A stretch of 64,000 nucleotides of DNA from Cellulophaga sp. Hel_I_12 (GCF_000799565.1 NZ_JUHB01000001.1:2731501-2795500), one strand, 5' to 3'; shown: positions 51,382-62,159, counted from the stretch's first letter. Made by a program: numbers and translations. The notes: generated by a model not told the origin, from the letters alone.

Positions 51382-52647
51382 ATGAAAAATACAAAGAGAT
51401 TACCATCTTTTTTTATCGTAATGATATCATTTCTTTTCCTAAGTTCTAGCTGCGGTCAAACTTTACAAAAAGGTAAAAATAGCAGTTCTTATAGTGAAAC
51501 AGTAATAGAGCAAGGAATAACAAAGAAAGAAATTATCGTTGCAGCGAACCAGACAGCTAAATATTTAGGGCTTTTTAAAGGTAAAAATGTAGCGATTGTT
51601 GCCAATAATACCTCGGTTATTTTTAGGCAAAATTCTGAAAATGCAGACAGTGCCCATTTGGTAGACTCTTTATTGTCTCTTGACGTTAAAATTGTAAAGG
51701 CTTTTGCTCCAGAACATGGTTTTAGAGGTGATGCGGATGCAGGAGCTAAAATAAAGGATGAAAAAGATCCTAAAACGAATTTGCCAGTGACTTCTTTGTA
51801 CGGAGCCAATTACAAGCCTTCAGCTGATCAATTAAAGGGTGTTGATATCGTAGTTTTTGATATCCAAGACGTTGGTGCTCGTTTTTATACCTACCTTTCT
51901 ACTATGCATTACGTCATGGAGGCCTGTGCAGAAAATAATATTCCTGTTGTTGTTTTGGATAGGCCAAATCCAAACGGACATTATATAGACGGTCCAGTGT
52001 TAGAAAATAAATTTGAAAGTTTCGTTGGCTTGCATCCGGTACCTATGGTTTATGGGATGACGATAGGAGAATATGCAAAAATGATCAATGGTGAAAAGTG
52101 GTTAAAAAACGGAATTCAGTGCGATTTAACCGTTATTTCTTTAAAAAATTATACCCACGAATCGTCCTATAGCTTACCCTTAAGACCATCACCCAATTTA
52201 CCCAATGATAAGGCGATAAACTTATACCCTAGTTTGTGTTTGTTTGAAGGTACAAATGTAAATGCAGGTCGAGGGACAGAAACTCAGTTTCAGGTTTTTG
52301 GCTCGCCTTATCTCCCAAGAGAAACGTATCCATTTAGCTACACACCAGTATCTAATTTTGGAGCAAAAAGTCCAAAATATGTAAATGAAGAGTGCTACGG
52401 ACTTGATTTAACTCGAACAGTACATCTGGCTGAAATAAATTTAAATTGGTTAATCGATGCCTATAGGGCCTCCGATGGGCAAGAACAATTTTTTAAATAC
52501 CCTGAGTTCTTTGATAAATTAGCAGGTACTGACAGCTTGAGAAAGCAAATTATAGAAGGAGCATCTTTTGAAGAAATTAGAAGGGGTTGGAAAACAGGAT
52601 TGGATACATTTAAGAGCATTAGAGCTAAGTATTTACTTTACGAATAA
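51382..52647 (+). CDS. namZ: exo-beta-N-acetylmuramidase NamZ-like lipoprotein (DUF1343)
   Basis: About 421 residues from the ATG at 51382; a TTG lies 9 bases upstream. A lipoprotein signal peptide (FLFLSSSCGQ, Cys near residue 24) is followed by a DUF1343 domain: NVAIVANNTSV, KAFAPEHGFRGDADAG, DIVVFDIQDVGARFYTYLSTM, LDRPNPNG, LYPSLCLFEGTNVNAGRGTE and the C-terminal LRKQIIEGASFEEIRRGW. NamZ removes terminal MurNAc from peptidoglycan fragments. It is probably in the periplasm for cell-wall recycling. Separate transcript from the molybdenum genes. Confidence 0.88.
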   Translation: MKNTKRLPSFFIVMISFLFLSSSCGQTLQKGKNSSSYSETVIEQGITKKEIIVAANQTAKYLGLFKGKNVAIVANNTSVIFRQNSENADSAHLVDSLLSLDVKIVKAFAPEHGFRGDADAGAKIKDEKDPKTNLPVTSLYGANYKPSADQLKGVDIVVFDIQDVGARFYTYLSTMHYVMEACAENNIPVVVLDRPNPNGHYIDGPVLENKFESFVGLHPVPMVYGMTIGEYAKMINGEKWLKNGIQCDLTVISLKNYTHESSYSLPLRPSPNLPNDKAINLYPSLCLFEGTNVNAGRGTETQFQVFGSPYLPRETYPFSYTPVSNFGAKSPKYVNEECYGLDLTRTVHLAEINLNWLIDAYRASDGQEQFFKYPEFFDKLAGTDSLRKQIIEGASFEEIRRGWKTGLDTFKSIRAKYLLYE

Positions 52648-52731
52648 ATGCTAGTAAGGAAAGGCTAAGTAGTTTTTAAGGTTTAAATACCGACATTTTT
52701 TTATTTTTAAAACAGATAGGTTCGACTAGGG

Positions 52732-52739
52732 TATTTTTG
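52732..52739 (+). promoter_or_regulatory. -7 promoter box of the propeller/LuxR regulator gene
   Basis: TATTTTTG fits TAnnTTTG and lies 39 bases before the ATG at 52779. No clear -33 box. Confidence 0.4.
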
Positions 52740-52778
52740 TCGAAGCGCTGTAATTGAAGAAGAAATCTATTTTACGAC

Positions 52779-55523
52779 ATGAAGTACATTCTATTTTTTA
52801 TTTCTTTTTTACTTACATCTTTGTTGTTTTCACAAAAAGTATTTCCACCTATTTATAATTATAAAATTTTTGATTACAAGGCTGCAAGTCAAAATTGGGG
52901 AATAACTATTGATACGAAAGGTGGTGTTTATATTGCAAACAATAAAGGTTTATTACATTTTAATGGTGAGGAATGGATTCTTAACAAACTTCCCAATAGC
53001 ACTATAATTCGTTCTGTTAAGGCGGTCGACGATAAAATATACACGGGGTCTTATGAAGAGTTTGGGTATTGGGAAAAGAGTGAGTTTGGAACCTTGGTAT
53101 ATACCTCTTTAACTCATTTAATCACGAATTATAAATTCACGAATGAAGAATTCTGGCAAATTTTAGCCTACAAAGGGGCTATTGTTTTTCGATCCTTTTC
53201 TAGTATTTACATATATAAGAATAATACGATAAAGGTTCTTGATGTACCTATCATTGTTAACGATATCGAGGTCTACGAGGATAAAATAATGGTATCAGGA
53301 TCAAATGATACACTGTATCAGATAAAAAATGACACCCTTGTTTCTTTTGCAAGTTTGGCCACTTTTGACAAGACCATTATTTCTATGTTAGCCATACCTC
53401 AGGGTTTGCTTTTAGGGACAAAGTTAGAGGGTGTTTTTTTATATAAAAATGGAGAAATAAAGGAGTGGGATAGCCTTCTTAATGAGGAGCTGAAAAAGTA
53501 TCAATTGAACGATATGATTTCTCTTTCTGATGGTAAAGTGGCCTTTGGGACCATTAAAAAAGGAGTTTATTTAGTGGACATCGTCCATAATTCATTTGTT
53601 AATTTAGACAGGGAAACTGGGCTACAAAATAATACTGTACTCGCTATGGCTCATGATGAAAATCAATTATGGCTGGGTTTAGATAATGGTATTGATAGAG
53701 TTAGAACAAACTCGCCCATCACTTATTACACTGATTTTTCGGGAGCTATCGGTACGGTTTATGATCTAGCACTTCAAGATAATGTGTACTATATTGGCAG
53801 TAATACTGGGGTTTACTATTTTGAAAATGATACTTTAAACTTTGTAGAAGGTACACAGGGGCATGTTTGGGATTTATTGACTGTTGATAGAGAATTATTT
53901 GCTGGCCATAATACGGGTACCTTTAAAATACATAAAAAAGCTTTAGAAAAGGTTTCCAAGATTTCTGGAGGATATCAATTAGTTAAGGTTCCAGAAAGCA
54001 CTAATACCTACTTGCAAGGCACCTACGTGGGTATCTCAAAATTTGAAAAAACAGGTCAAAAAACATGGGAAGTAAACCCAATTCAAGGAATAAATTTTCC
54101 TGTTAAACAACTTTGTTTCGAATCTGCTAGTGTGCTCTGGGTAGCGCACCCTTATAAGGGTTTTTTTAGGCTTACTTTAAATAAAACTTTTGATAAAATA
54201 GAAACTATTCAAACGTTTGATGATGAAGCGATTCCCAATAACTATAATGTAAAAGTTTACAGTATTAAGAATCAAATTGTATTTTATGCAGATGGTATTT
54301 GGTATATCTATAATGCGATAGCCAACAAAATAGAAGTATTTGAAGAATTCAAAAAGTTCACGTCCAAAGAATTAATCTATAACGATGGCACCTATTTCTG
54401 GTTTATAAATAACGAAACGAAGGAGATTACTTTCACTGATTTAAGAACAACTAATTTAACGATTGCAGAAAGTATCTTGCAAAAGCGACTCATTCCTGAT
54501 GCTGAAAGTGTAACTAGGTTAAATGATTCGATTTTTGCATTAACGCTTAACGACGGTTTTGCACGCGTTAACATTCATAAACTAAAGAACCAGTTAAATA
54601 ATAGTTTTGTTCCAAAACCAAGTCTAAATTTTTTCAAAACTGAAAACAAACTTTACGTGCTTAGTGATACCCTCTTTAAGCTTACTAATAAAGCCGCAGA
54701 AGATATAACTTTTCAAGTTTCTGCACCTAATTTAGACAAACCTAGGTATTACTACACCTTAAATAATGGAACAAAAACACAAGCCTATGAGGTAGATCAG
54801 GGCACCATAAATTTTCAAAACTTATTTTATGGAACCTATCAAATAGAAGTTTTTACGGTGAGTATGGACGGCAAATATTCAGAACCATTACAATTTTATT
54901 TTGAGATTGCTCCTCCCTGGTATTTAAGTGTAACTAGTAAAATTTTATATGCGGTAGTATTTATTGCTGTCATATTCTTAGTTAGAGGCTACAACCGGAA
55001 AAAGCTAAAAAGAAAGCAACGAAGCTTTGAAGAGAAATTAGGACGTCAACAAGAAGAGCACTTAGCTAAATTAGAAAAAGAAAAACTAGCTAAAGAAATT
55101 AAGTTAAAACAAAAAGAACTGACAAGTACGACCTTAAATATTGCTAAAAAAAATGAAGTTATTTTAGAATTGAAGAATATGATGGTGATGAACAAAGATA
55201 AATTCACCAGTGCATCGCGTTATGGTACGGTTATAAAAAAATTGGATAAATCTGTGAATGATAAAGAAGATTGGAAACGTTTTGAAATGAACTTCAAAGA
55301 ACTACATGAAGACTTTTTTGAACGTTTGTTAAAAGAGTTTCCAAAACTAACTCCAAAAGACTTAAAGCTCTGTGCTTATCTTAAGATGAATTTAAGTTCT
55401 AAAGAAATTGCACCCTTGATGGGGATCTCCTTAAGAGGGGTAGAAATACATAGGTACAGACTTCGTAAAAAACTAAATATGGAGACTTCAGATTATTTAT
55501 CGAATTACTTAATTACGTTTTAA
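52779..55523 (+). CDS. propeller sensor protein with LuxR-type HTH
   Basis: 914 residues. Signal peptide (about 1-18), then a beta-propeller of two-component-regulator type repeats (about 30-640; segments like WGITIDTKGGVYIANNKGLL, LWLGLDNGIDRVRT). Next come a Y_Y_Y-type domain (about 650-710; YYYTLNNGTKTQAYEVDQGT, YGTYQIEVFTV), one transmembrane helix (about 721-740), a charged coiled coil (about 745-800) and a LuxR-type HTH (about 845-905; LKLCAYLKMNLSSKEIAPLMG and VEIHRYRLRKKL). No histidine kinase is present, so it should signal directly from outside to DNA. It lies just upstream of the SusC/SusD operon and is its likely regulator. Confidence 0.88.
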   Translation: MKYILFFISFLLTSLLFSQKVFPPIYNYKIFDYKAASQNWGITIDTKGGVYIANNKGLLHFNGEEWILNKLPNSTIIRSVKAVDDKIYTGSYEEFGYWEKSEFGTLVYTSLTHLITNYKFTNEEFWQILAYKGAIVFRSFSSIYIYKNNTIKVLDVPIIVNDIEVYEDKIMVSGSNDTLYQIKNDTLVSFASLATFDKTIISMLAIPQGLLLGTKLEGVFLYKNGEIKEWDSLLNEELKKYQLNDMISLSDGKVAFGTIKKGVYLVDIVHNSFVNLDRETGLQNNTVLAMAHDENQLWLGLDNGIDRVRTNSPITYYTDFSGAIGTVYDLALQDNVYYIGSNTGVYYFENDTLNFVEGTQGHVWDLLTVDRELFAGHNTGTFKIHKKALEKVSKISGGYQLVKVPESTNTYLQGTYVGISKFEKTGQKTWEVNPIQGINFPVKQLCFESASVLWVAHPYKGFFRLTLNKTFDKIETIQTFDDEAIPNNYNVKVYSIKNQIVFYADGIWYIYNAIANKIEVFEEFKKFTSKELIYNDGTYFWFINNETKEITFTDLRTTNLTIAESILQKRLIPDAESVTRLNDSIFALTLNDGFARVNIHKLKNQLNNSFVPKPSLNFFKTENKLYVLSDTLFKLTNKAAEDITFQVSAPNLDKPRYYYTLNNGTKTQAYEVDQGTINFQNLFYGTYQIEVFTVSMDGKYSEPLQFYFEIAPPWYLSVTSKILYAVVFIAVIFLVRGYNRKKLKRKQRSFEEKLGRQQEEHLAKLEKEKLAKEIKLKQKELTSTTLNIAKKNEVILELKNMMVMNKDKFTSASRYGTVIKKLDKSVNDKEDWKRFEMNFKELHEDFFERLLKEFPKLTPKDLKLCAYLKMNLSSKEIAPLMGISLRGVEIHRYRLRKKLNMETSDYLSNYLITF

Positions 55524-55836
55524 GCTTTAAATGTGCTTTTTTTAATACTACTAATTATAAATTAGGTTACGTCAAAATTAAAGTTTAAAATCGGTTTTAG
55601 TCTTCTTAACAGCTATTAAATAGGCCTTTTGTGCTTGGTCTTAAATACATCATTACTACATCACAATGTTAAAACTTTAACTTCATCGAATTTTTTCACT
55701 ACTGCATGTTAATAAGAAATACAGGGGGTTTTGCCGAAAACACCGATGATGTACTTATTATGTGTACCTGAACGACCCTTATAATCCTTAAGTATTTGTT
55801 AATTTAGCAATAATCTAACTCAATTAATGAACAACT
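55524..55836 (+). promoter_or_regulatory. leader region before the glycan-uptake operon
   Basis: About 310 bases without a gene between the regulator and susC. It should hold the regulated promoter and operator. No clean TAnnTTTG/TTTG pair is visible, as often for activator-dependent promoters. No other feature seen. Confidence 0.4.
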
Positions 55837-58800
55837 ATGAAAATAAGCAATGTAATATTGACAATTTCGTTACTTCTCTTTCAGGTAATGCTATTCGGAC
55901 AAAGCAATTTATCGGTCTCAGGAACAGTAACAGACGCTAGTGGTCAACCTTTACCAGGTGCCTCTATTGTGCTAAAAGGCACAACAACGGGTACACAAAC
56001 AGATTTTGATGGTAATTTCACTCTTAATAATGTTAGCCCAAATGGAATATTAGTAGTGAGTTATATAGGATACACCAATAAAGAAGTCCCTATAAACAAC
56101 CAAACTACATTTAATATTTCACTTGCTGAAGACTTACAGTCTTTAGATGAGGTAGTGGTTGTGGGTTATGGAACAGCAAAAAAGAGAGATTTAACCGGAT
56201 CTATCGTAAGCATAAAAGGAGACGAAGTTGCCGATAAACCAGCGACAAACCCAATTGCTTCGATCCAAGGAAAAGTATCTGGATTGTCAGTAGTCAATTC
56301 TGGTAGAATTGGTCAAAATCCAGATATAAGAATTAGAGGAACAAGTAGTAGGTATAATGTGAGTCCCTTATTTGTAGTGGATGGAATATTTGCAGAAAAT
56401 ATTGATTTTGTTAATCCAAATGATATTCAATCTATTGAAGTTTTAAAGGATGCTTCTTCTTTGGCTATTTTTGGAGTAAGAGGTGCTAATGGTGTTATTA
56501 TTGTGACCACCAAAAAAGCAAGAGGCGGGGAATTTACAGTAAATTTAAATTCGTCGATTGGATTCAAAAATTTGGTGGGTGCTCCAGATTTGGCAGACGC
56601 TGCACTTTTTAGACAATTATATGATGAACAATTAGTCGATGAAGGGTCTGCTCCATTTTCTTACTATACGGAGTTTAATGGTGATACGGATTGGGTAGAT
56701 AGAATCACCAATAAATCAGCACTTTTACAAACTACAAACCTGAGCATCCAAAATGCAACGGAAAAGAATAAGCTTTCTTTTGGTTTGGGATATCGGTCTG
56801 AAGATGGTTTAATCAAGGATGAAAACTTACAAAGGATTACCATGAACTTAACGAACGAGTATTCCTTAACGGAGTCCTTTAAAATGGGTGTTACACTTAA
56901 TGGACTTCAAGACAGGCTTCCTAATCAGGGGGGCTATGGCTCTGCATTGAATGCTACCCCGATTGTAGCTCCGATTCATTTTGATAGTCGCCCTGAGTTT
57001 AATGGTCTTTACAATCAATTACCAATACAAATTGGTGGTCCCCAAATAGGGAATCCAGCATTGGTTGCCGAGGTAACCAAAAACAAAGCAATCGCGCAGC
57101 GTTATCGTTTTGTAGGGAGTATGTTTGCAGAAGTCGATTTTCTAAAAAACTTCAATTTTAAGGCTACTATTTATGGAGATTATAATAATTTTAGATCGCG
57201 ATCTTATACCCCAATAGTGGGGATCTATGTATCTGAGACCGATGAAATTGAAAACTTTAATGGAAACCAAATATCAAGAGTAAATCAGTCGAATGGTGTT
57301 TCATTTAATTCTCAACAAGATTACATACTTTCTTTTGCCAAAGAATATGGTAAGCACAGTGTAAATGCTACTACTGGTTTTACAACAACACAGTTTTATA
57401 CAGAAAATATTTCTGGTAGTGTTCAAAGTGATCCTAATTCTTCGGTGGGTTCTATTCCAGACGATTCAAGATTTTGGTATTTGAATGTATATCCTTATGG
57501 TGATCCAGCCACCAGAACGTCAAGTTCTAGTCAATCAGATAGAGCTACATCTTCTTTTTTAGCAAGATCATTATATAACTATGACGGAAAGTATTTATTA
57601 AATGCCTCATACCGTAGAGATGCTACTTCGCAATTAGCACCTGAAAATAGAGCACAAGATTTTTGGTCATTAGGAGCGGGTTGGGTTGTTTCACAAGAAA
57701 AATTCATGGATACCTCAGGTAGTTTAAATTTTTTAAAGTTAAAGGGTTCTGCCGGCCAATTAGGGAATCAAGCCTTACCAGGAGGCACTAACTATCCTTA
57801 TTATCCTGGAGTAAATCAAGGAGCAACAGCTGTTTTCGGTGATCAGGTTATTCCCGGATTTATTCAACGATTTGAAGAAAATCCTAATCTAAAATGGGAA
57901 ACCGTAAAGATGTGGGAAGTGGGTCTTGAAACAAGATGGTTCGATAATAGACTAAGCTTCAACTCCAATTATTACAACAGGAAAACAGAAGATTTATTAG
58001 TTTTCGTAAATACAGGAGTAGAAAGCTTCTTTGATAATTTCGGAGAAATAGAAAATAAAGGTTTCGAATTTGAGCTTTCTTGGGATGGAAATGTGAATGA
58101 AAATTTTAGTTATTCTTTAGGGGGTAATGTAACCACTATCAATAATGAAGTTCTGTCAACCTTTGAAGATGCACCAATATTTGGGAACGGTACAGCTTCA
58201 AGAACAATTACAGGAGAAGCTATAGGTCATTTTTATGGCTATATTGTTGATGGGGTGTATCAATCAAATGCAGATATTGCTGCTTTACCACCAAGTACAT
58301 TAGGTAGTTATGCTCCTGGCGATCTTAAATATAGAGATTTTGATGGTGATGGTGAGATTACACCAGCAGATAGAACCGTTATTGGTAATCCGACACCGGA
58401 CCTTACCTATGGCTTTTACACCAATTTAAGGTATAAAAACTTTACTTTAAACATCGACTTTCAGGGCGTTTATGGTAATGAAATATACCGTGATTGGGGT
58501 AATGGTAATTCTTTTGCTCAATTCAACTATAGAACAGAAAGAGCGAACAGATGGAATGGCTCAGGGTCCTCTAATTGGGAACCTCGATTGTTTTCGACAG
58601 AATATAATAGATTACCTTCTACCTACATGATTGAAGATGGTAGTTATTTCAGGATTAGAAACATTCAATTAGGCTATAATTTGGACGGAAAGATTCTTGA
58701 AAAATTAAAATTGCAACAATTAAAATTATATGCAAACATTCAGAATTTGTATACTTGGACAGAGACATCAGGGTTTACTCCTGAAGCTGGTGGTTCTCCA

Positions 58801-58875
58801 ACAGCTTTCGGTATTGATAACGGTGGTTACCCAATACCGGTAATTTCTACATTTGGTATGAGTTTAACATTTTAA
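55837..58875 (+). CDS. SusC/RagA family TonB-linked outer membrane transporter
   Basis: 1012 residues. A signal peptide is followed by a carboxypeptidase-regulatory-like domain (about 25-100; VSGTVTDASGQPLPGASIVL) and the TonB box region (DEVVVVGYGTAKKRDLTGSI). The plug domain comes next (about 120-235; IRIRGTSSRYNVSPLFVVDG, IESIEV-like SIEVLKDASSLAIFGVRGANGVI), then the beta-barrel ending in an aromatic strand (VISTFGMSLTF). With the SusD protein 9 bases downstream it forms the outer-membrane glycan importer. Nearby GH144-type enzymes suggest a beta-1,2-glucan oligosaccharide as substrate. Confidence 0.95.
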   Translation: MKISNVILTISLLLFQVMLFGQSNLSVSGTVTDASGQPLPGASIVLKGTTTGTQTDFDGNFTLNNVSPNGILVVSYIGYTNKEVPINNQTTFNISLAEDLQSLDEVVVVGYGTAKKRDLTGSIVSIKGDEVADKPATNPIASIQGKVSGLSVVNSGRIGQNPDIRIRGTSSRYNVSPLFVVDGIFAENIDFVNPNDIQSIEVLKDASSLAIFGVRGANGVIIVTTKKARGGEFTVNLNSSIGFKNLVGAPDLADAALFRQLYDEQLVDEGSAPFSYYTEFNGDTDWVDRITNKSALLQTTNLSIQNATEKNKLSFGLGYRSEDGLIKDENLQRITMNLTNEYSLTESFKMGVTLNGLQDRLPNQGGYGSALNATPIVAPIHFDSRPEFNGLYNQLPIQIGGPQIGNPALVAEVTKNKAIAQRYRFVGSMFAEVDFLKNFNFKATIYGDYNNFRSRSYTPIVGIYVSETDEIENFNGNQISRVNQSNGVSFNSQQDYILSFAKEYGKHSVNATTGFTTTQFYTENISGSVQSDPNSSVGSIPDDSRFWYLNVYPYGDPATRTSSSSQSDRATSSFLARSLYNYDGKYLLNASYRRDATSQLAPENRAQDFWSLGAGWVVSQEKFMDTSGSLNFLKLKGSAGQLGNQALPGGTNYPYYPGVNQGATAVFGDQVIPGFIQRFEENPNLKWETVKMWEVGLETRWFDNRLSFNSNYYNRKTEDLLVFVNTGVESFFDNFGEIENKGFEFELSWDGNVNENFSYSLGGNVTTINNEVLSTFEDAPIFGNGTASRTITGEAIGHFYGYIVDGVYQSNADIAALPPSTLGSYAPGDLKYRDFDGDGEITPADRTVIGNPTPDLTYGFYTNLRYKNFTLNIDFQGVYGNEIYRDWGNGNSFAQFNYRTERANRWNGSGSSNWEPRLFSTEYNRLPSTYMIEDGSYFRIRNIQLGYNLDGKILEKLKLQQLKLYANIQNLYTWTETSGFTPEAGGSPTAFGIDNGGYPIPVISTFGMSLTF

Positions 58876-58884
58876 AAAAAAAGT

Positions 58885-60363
58885 ATGAAAAATATACAAC
58901 TAAAAAAAGGATTAAAAATTTCTTCTTTGCTGTGTTTGTTAGTAGTCTCCTTTGCTTGCCAAGATGATTTGTTAGATAAATTACCCTTAGGTGAAGTAGC
59001 TAATAACGAGGAGTTAGGCGTTGGTGGTCAAGAAACTGCAGTTTTCGGAATTTACTCGTTATTGCGAACTAGAGTGGGTGGATGGGAACGCTACTGGTTT
59101 GGGAGCATACGTTCTGATGACGCACAAAAAGGAAGTACGCCAGGAGATGCTGCAGCATTTGGAAATACCTTTAATGATTTTCAATATATTCCAACAAGCG
59201 GGCTAAGTACCACTTGGTGGAATGGTCATTATCAAGTAATTTTCGCCTGTAACGAAGTGATAAACAATATCAGTGAATCAGGGGATACAGATGAAGGAAG
59301 TTTAATAAACGATGCAGAGGCTAGAGTAATTAGGGCTTTAATGTATTTTGAATTGCGAAGAGATTTTGGAGAGGTTCCATTGATTACTGTGACTATCGAT
59401 GTTCCTTCGGATGCTTTTGCTGCCAAATCTTCTATTGCAGCTCTAGATGAGTTTATTAAAGATGATTTAATTATTGCAGAGCAAAATCTACCCTTTACCT
59501 GGAATGGTTTTCCAGGTAGAGCAACGTCTGGATTTGCTAAGTCACTTTTAGGAAAATTATATTTGTATCAGAACGATTGGGCTAATGCTTATACTAAATT
59601 TAAAGAAGTTATTGATTCTGGCATCTATAGTTTAGATCCTAGTTTGGTGAACTTATTTGAAAGAAGTGGTAACAACGGTGTAGAGTCTATCTTTGAAATT
59701 CAGCAGACCGTTACTGAAAATGGAGACTCTTTTAACAGCAATTATTTTATTTCTCAAGGGGTAAGAGGAACAGGAGTTTGGAACTTAGGTTGGGGTTTTA
59801 ATACGCCTACGGCAAATCTTGTCAATGCTTTTGAAGCTGGGGATGCAAGAAAAACAAACACCATATTAGAATCTGGCCAAGATGATGGAGGTTTTGGAAG
59901 TGGAACCCTACCTGATTTTCCACCTTTAGCACAGCAATATTGGAATAAAAAGGCATACACCATGAATACTGTTCGTGCTGGTTTAGCTATCAATGGTAAT
60001 CGATGGGAGAACATCAAAATTATTAGATATGCCGATGTAGTTCTTATGGCTGCAGAAGCCGGTAATGAATCGGGAGCTGCTTCACAGTCAGAAGTTTTAG
60101 ACTTGATCAATAGCGTTCGTTCAAGAGCAGGTCTTGCTAACACAAGTGCTTCAGGACAGTCTGCTATTAGAGATGCCATTAAGCAAGAAAGAAGGGTTGA
60201 ATTAGCCATGGAAGAATATCGGTTTTATGATTTAGTGCGATGGGGTGATGCTTCATCAACATTGGGTACTTTAGGTTACTTGCCCAAGCATGAGCTTTTT
60301 CCAATTCCTCAAGAGGCAATTGATCAATCAGGTGGCGTAATTATTCAAAACCCTAATTATTAA
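58885..60363 (+). CDS. SusD/RagB family nutrient-binding lipoprotein
   Basis: 492 residues with a lipoprotein signal (VVSFACQDD, Cys near residue 25), so it is anchored on the outer membrane next to SusC. The usual SusD features are present: TPR-like helices, the TTWWNGHYQVIFACNEVINNI segment, ALMYFELRRDFGEVPLIT, and the C-terminal IKQERRVELAMEEYRFYDLVRWG and FPIPQEAIDQSGG. It binds the glycan outside and acts as the lid of the SusC transporter. Start and spacing fit an operon. Confidence 0.95.
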   Translation: MKNIQLKKGLKISSLLCLLVVSFACQDDLLDKLPLGEVANNEELGVGGQETAVFGIYSLLRTRVGGWERYWFGSIRSDDAQKGSTPGDAAAFGNTFNDFQYIPTSGLSTTWWNGHYQVIFACNEVINNISESGDTDEGSLINDAEARVIRALMYFELRRDFGEVPLITVTIDVPSDAFAAKSSIAALDEFIKDDLIIAEQNLPFTWNGFPGRATSGFAKSLLGKLYLYQNDWANAYTKFKEVIDSGIYSLDPSLVNLFERSGNNGVESIFEIQQTVTENGDSFNSNYFISQGVRGTGVWNLGWGFNTPTANLVNAFEAGDARKTNTILESGQDDGGFGSGTLPDFPPLAQQYWNKKAYTMNTVRAGLAINGNRWENIKIIRYADVVLMAAEAGNESGAASQSEVLDLINSVRSRAGLANTSASGQSAIRDAIKQERRVELAMEEYRFYDLVRWGDASSTLGTLGYLPKHELFPIPQEAIDQSGGVIIQNPNY

Positions 60364-60382
60364 TACATAAAGTACCAATACG

Positions 60383-62137
60383 ATGAAAAATAAGACTTTA
60401 AAATACTTAGGATTAGCACTGCTATCAATTTTTACGTTTAGTTGTCAAGACTTAGAGCGGCCCGAATTTAGTAACTTTCTTTACGATGGTCCTGTAATTA
60501 CGCTCAATACCCCTAGTCCAAGTGGAGCTACTGTTGTTCGCTCAGGCGAACCATTAGCCGCTATAACCATTAATTTCCAAGTAGAAGATGACCTTGGAAT
60601 TGCCAATATCACGGTGGTTTTAGACGGTGCAGAAATAGCAAATATAAGTTCCTTTGCAAACGCTAAACTAGTAGTAGTAGACGATTTAACGAGCGAAGTA
60701 GCTACGGGAATGCACACTCTTACGATTACAGTTACCGATATTAACGATGTAGTCGCTACACAATCTGCTACCTTTGAAAAAAAGGATACACCTCCTTATT
60801 TTCCAGTATTTGAGGGAGAAAATTTTTATATGGCTTTTGATGGTGATTATTCTGAAGCTATAAGTGGTAGTGAAGCCACTCAAGTAGGTACGGTAGGCTT
60901 TACCGTTGATGCTAAGGTAGGTACAGGTGCATATGCAGGAGCAACAGACTCCTATTTAACTTACCCTGCTACTGCTTTACAGAGTCAGACTTTTAGTGCT
61001 ACCATGTGGTATAACCTTAATGCTACGCCTAATCGTGCTGGAATTTTAGTTATGGGTCCTGAAGATACCGCAAATCCTAATTTCCCTAATGTACAAAATA
61101 ATCGAAGAAACGGATTTAGATTTTTTCGTGAAAATGGTGCTGCAGGTTTTCAACGTTTTAAGTTAAACGTAGGTAATGGTACTGCAGATTCTTGGATAGA
61201 TGGTGGAACGGCTGCTGATGTTGCAAATGATGCGGGTTGGGTGCATTTAGCCTTTACTATTTCTCCGTCGAAAGCTGTTGTTTATATCAATGGCGTTGCT
61301 GTTAGAGAGTCAACAATTTCGGGTGTAGATTTTACGGGTTGTGATTTGCTTTCTATCATGTCTGGTGCTCCTCGTTTTTCAGAATGGGGTCATAAATCTG
61401 ATTTAAGTAATCTAGACGAATTACGAATATTCAATAAAGAACTTAGCCAAGAAGAAATAACTAATGTTATCGCTAATGGAAGCCAGACTTTTAAAATGTC
61501 ATTTGAAAATAACTTTTTAGAGACAGTAAGTAAAACCGATGCCACCGTGGTAGGTAGTCCAGGTTTTACAACAGATGCAAAAGTTGGAACCCACGCTTAT
61601 GTTGGTGCTAATGACGCTTATGTAACCTTTCCTACGGATGGTCTTTTAGGTGATGAAATTAGTGGTACTTTTTGGTATAAAATAAACAATCCTGGAACGA
61701 ATCGTGCCGGTATTTTAACGATTAGCCCACCAGATCCTAATGCATCCAATCCAGATAGACCGGGCAATAGAAACAATGGTATCCGAGTATTTAGAGAAGG
61801 TGGTGCAAACCAAAGTTTAAGAGTTAATGTAGGTAATGGCACCTCTAACGGCACTGCAGTTACACCCAATGTTTTAGCCAATGGATCCGATTGGGTACAT
61901 GTAGCATTTACTGTTTCACAAACTAAAGTAATAATTTATTTAGATGGTGTACTATCCGCAGAAAGAGATATTACGGGACTTGATTGGACAGGTTGCGATT
62001 CCATGTCTATTATGTCAGGAGCACCGCGGTATTTAATCTTTAACCACTTTTCTGATTTAAGTGATATGGATGAGCTTGCATTATACAATAAAGTACTTAC
62101 ACTAGATGAGATAATGGCGATCATGAACGCCAATTAA
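60383..62137 (+). CDS. surface lipoprotein with two LamG domains
   Basis: 584 residues, lipoprotein signal (TFSCQDLE, Cys near 21), an Ig/cadherin-like domain (about 35-135; GEPLAAITINFQVEDDLGI) and two LamG/concanavalin-like domains (about 145-375 and 376-580). The two domains are duplicates: both have GTxAYxGAxDxY, NRAGIL, FRE..., NVGNGT, DWVH(L/V)AFT and GCDxxSIMSGAPR blocks. It follows susD by 19 bases, the place of an extra surface glycan-binding protein. Lectin-like binding of the substrate is the likely role. Confidence 0.85.
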   Translation: MKNKTLKYLGLALLSIFTFSCQDLERPEFSNFLYDGPVITLNTPSPSGATVVRSGEPLAAITINFQVEDDLGIANITVVLDGAEIANISSFANAKLVVVDDLTSEVATGMHTLTITVTDINDVVATQSATFEKKDTPPYFPVFEGENFYMAFDGDYSEAISGSEATQVGTVGFTVDAKVGTGAYAGATDSYLTYPATALQSQTFSATMWYNLNATPNRAGILVMGPEDTANPNFPNVQNNRRNGFRFFRENGAAGFQRFKLNVGNGTADSWIDGGTAADVANDAGWVHLAFTISPSKAVVYINGVAVRESTISGVDFTGCDLLSIMSGAPRFSEWGHKSDLSNLDELRIFNKELSQEEITNVIANGSQTFKMSFENNFLETVSKTDATVVGSPGFTTDAKVGTHAYVGANDAYVTFPTDGLLGDEISGTFWYKINNPGTNRAGILTISPPDPNASNPDRPGNRNNGIRVFREGGANQSLRVNVGNGTSNGTAVTPNVLANGSDWVHVAFTVSQTKVIIYLDGVLSAERDITGLDWTGCDSMSIMSGAPRYLIFNHFSDLSDMDELALYNKVLTLDEIMAIMNAN

Positions 62138-62159
62138 AACAACATAATTTAAAAGCTAT

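Noticed and set aside
59754..60209. Minus-strand frame of 151 codons
   Set aside because: Antisense to susD, with Ser/Ala/Pro-rich shadow composition.
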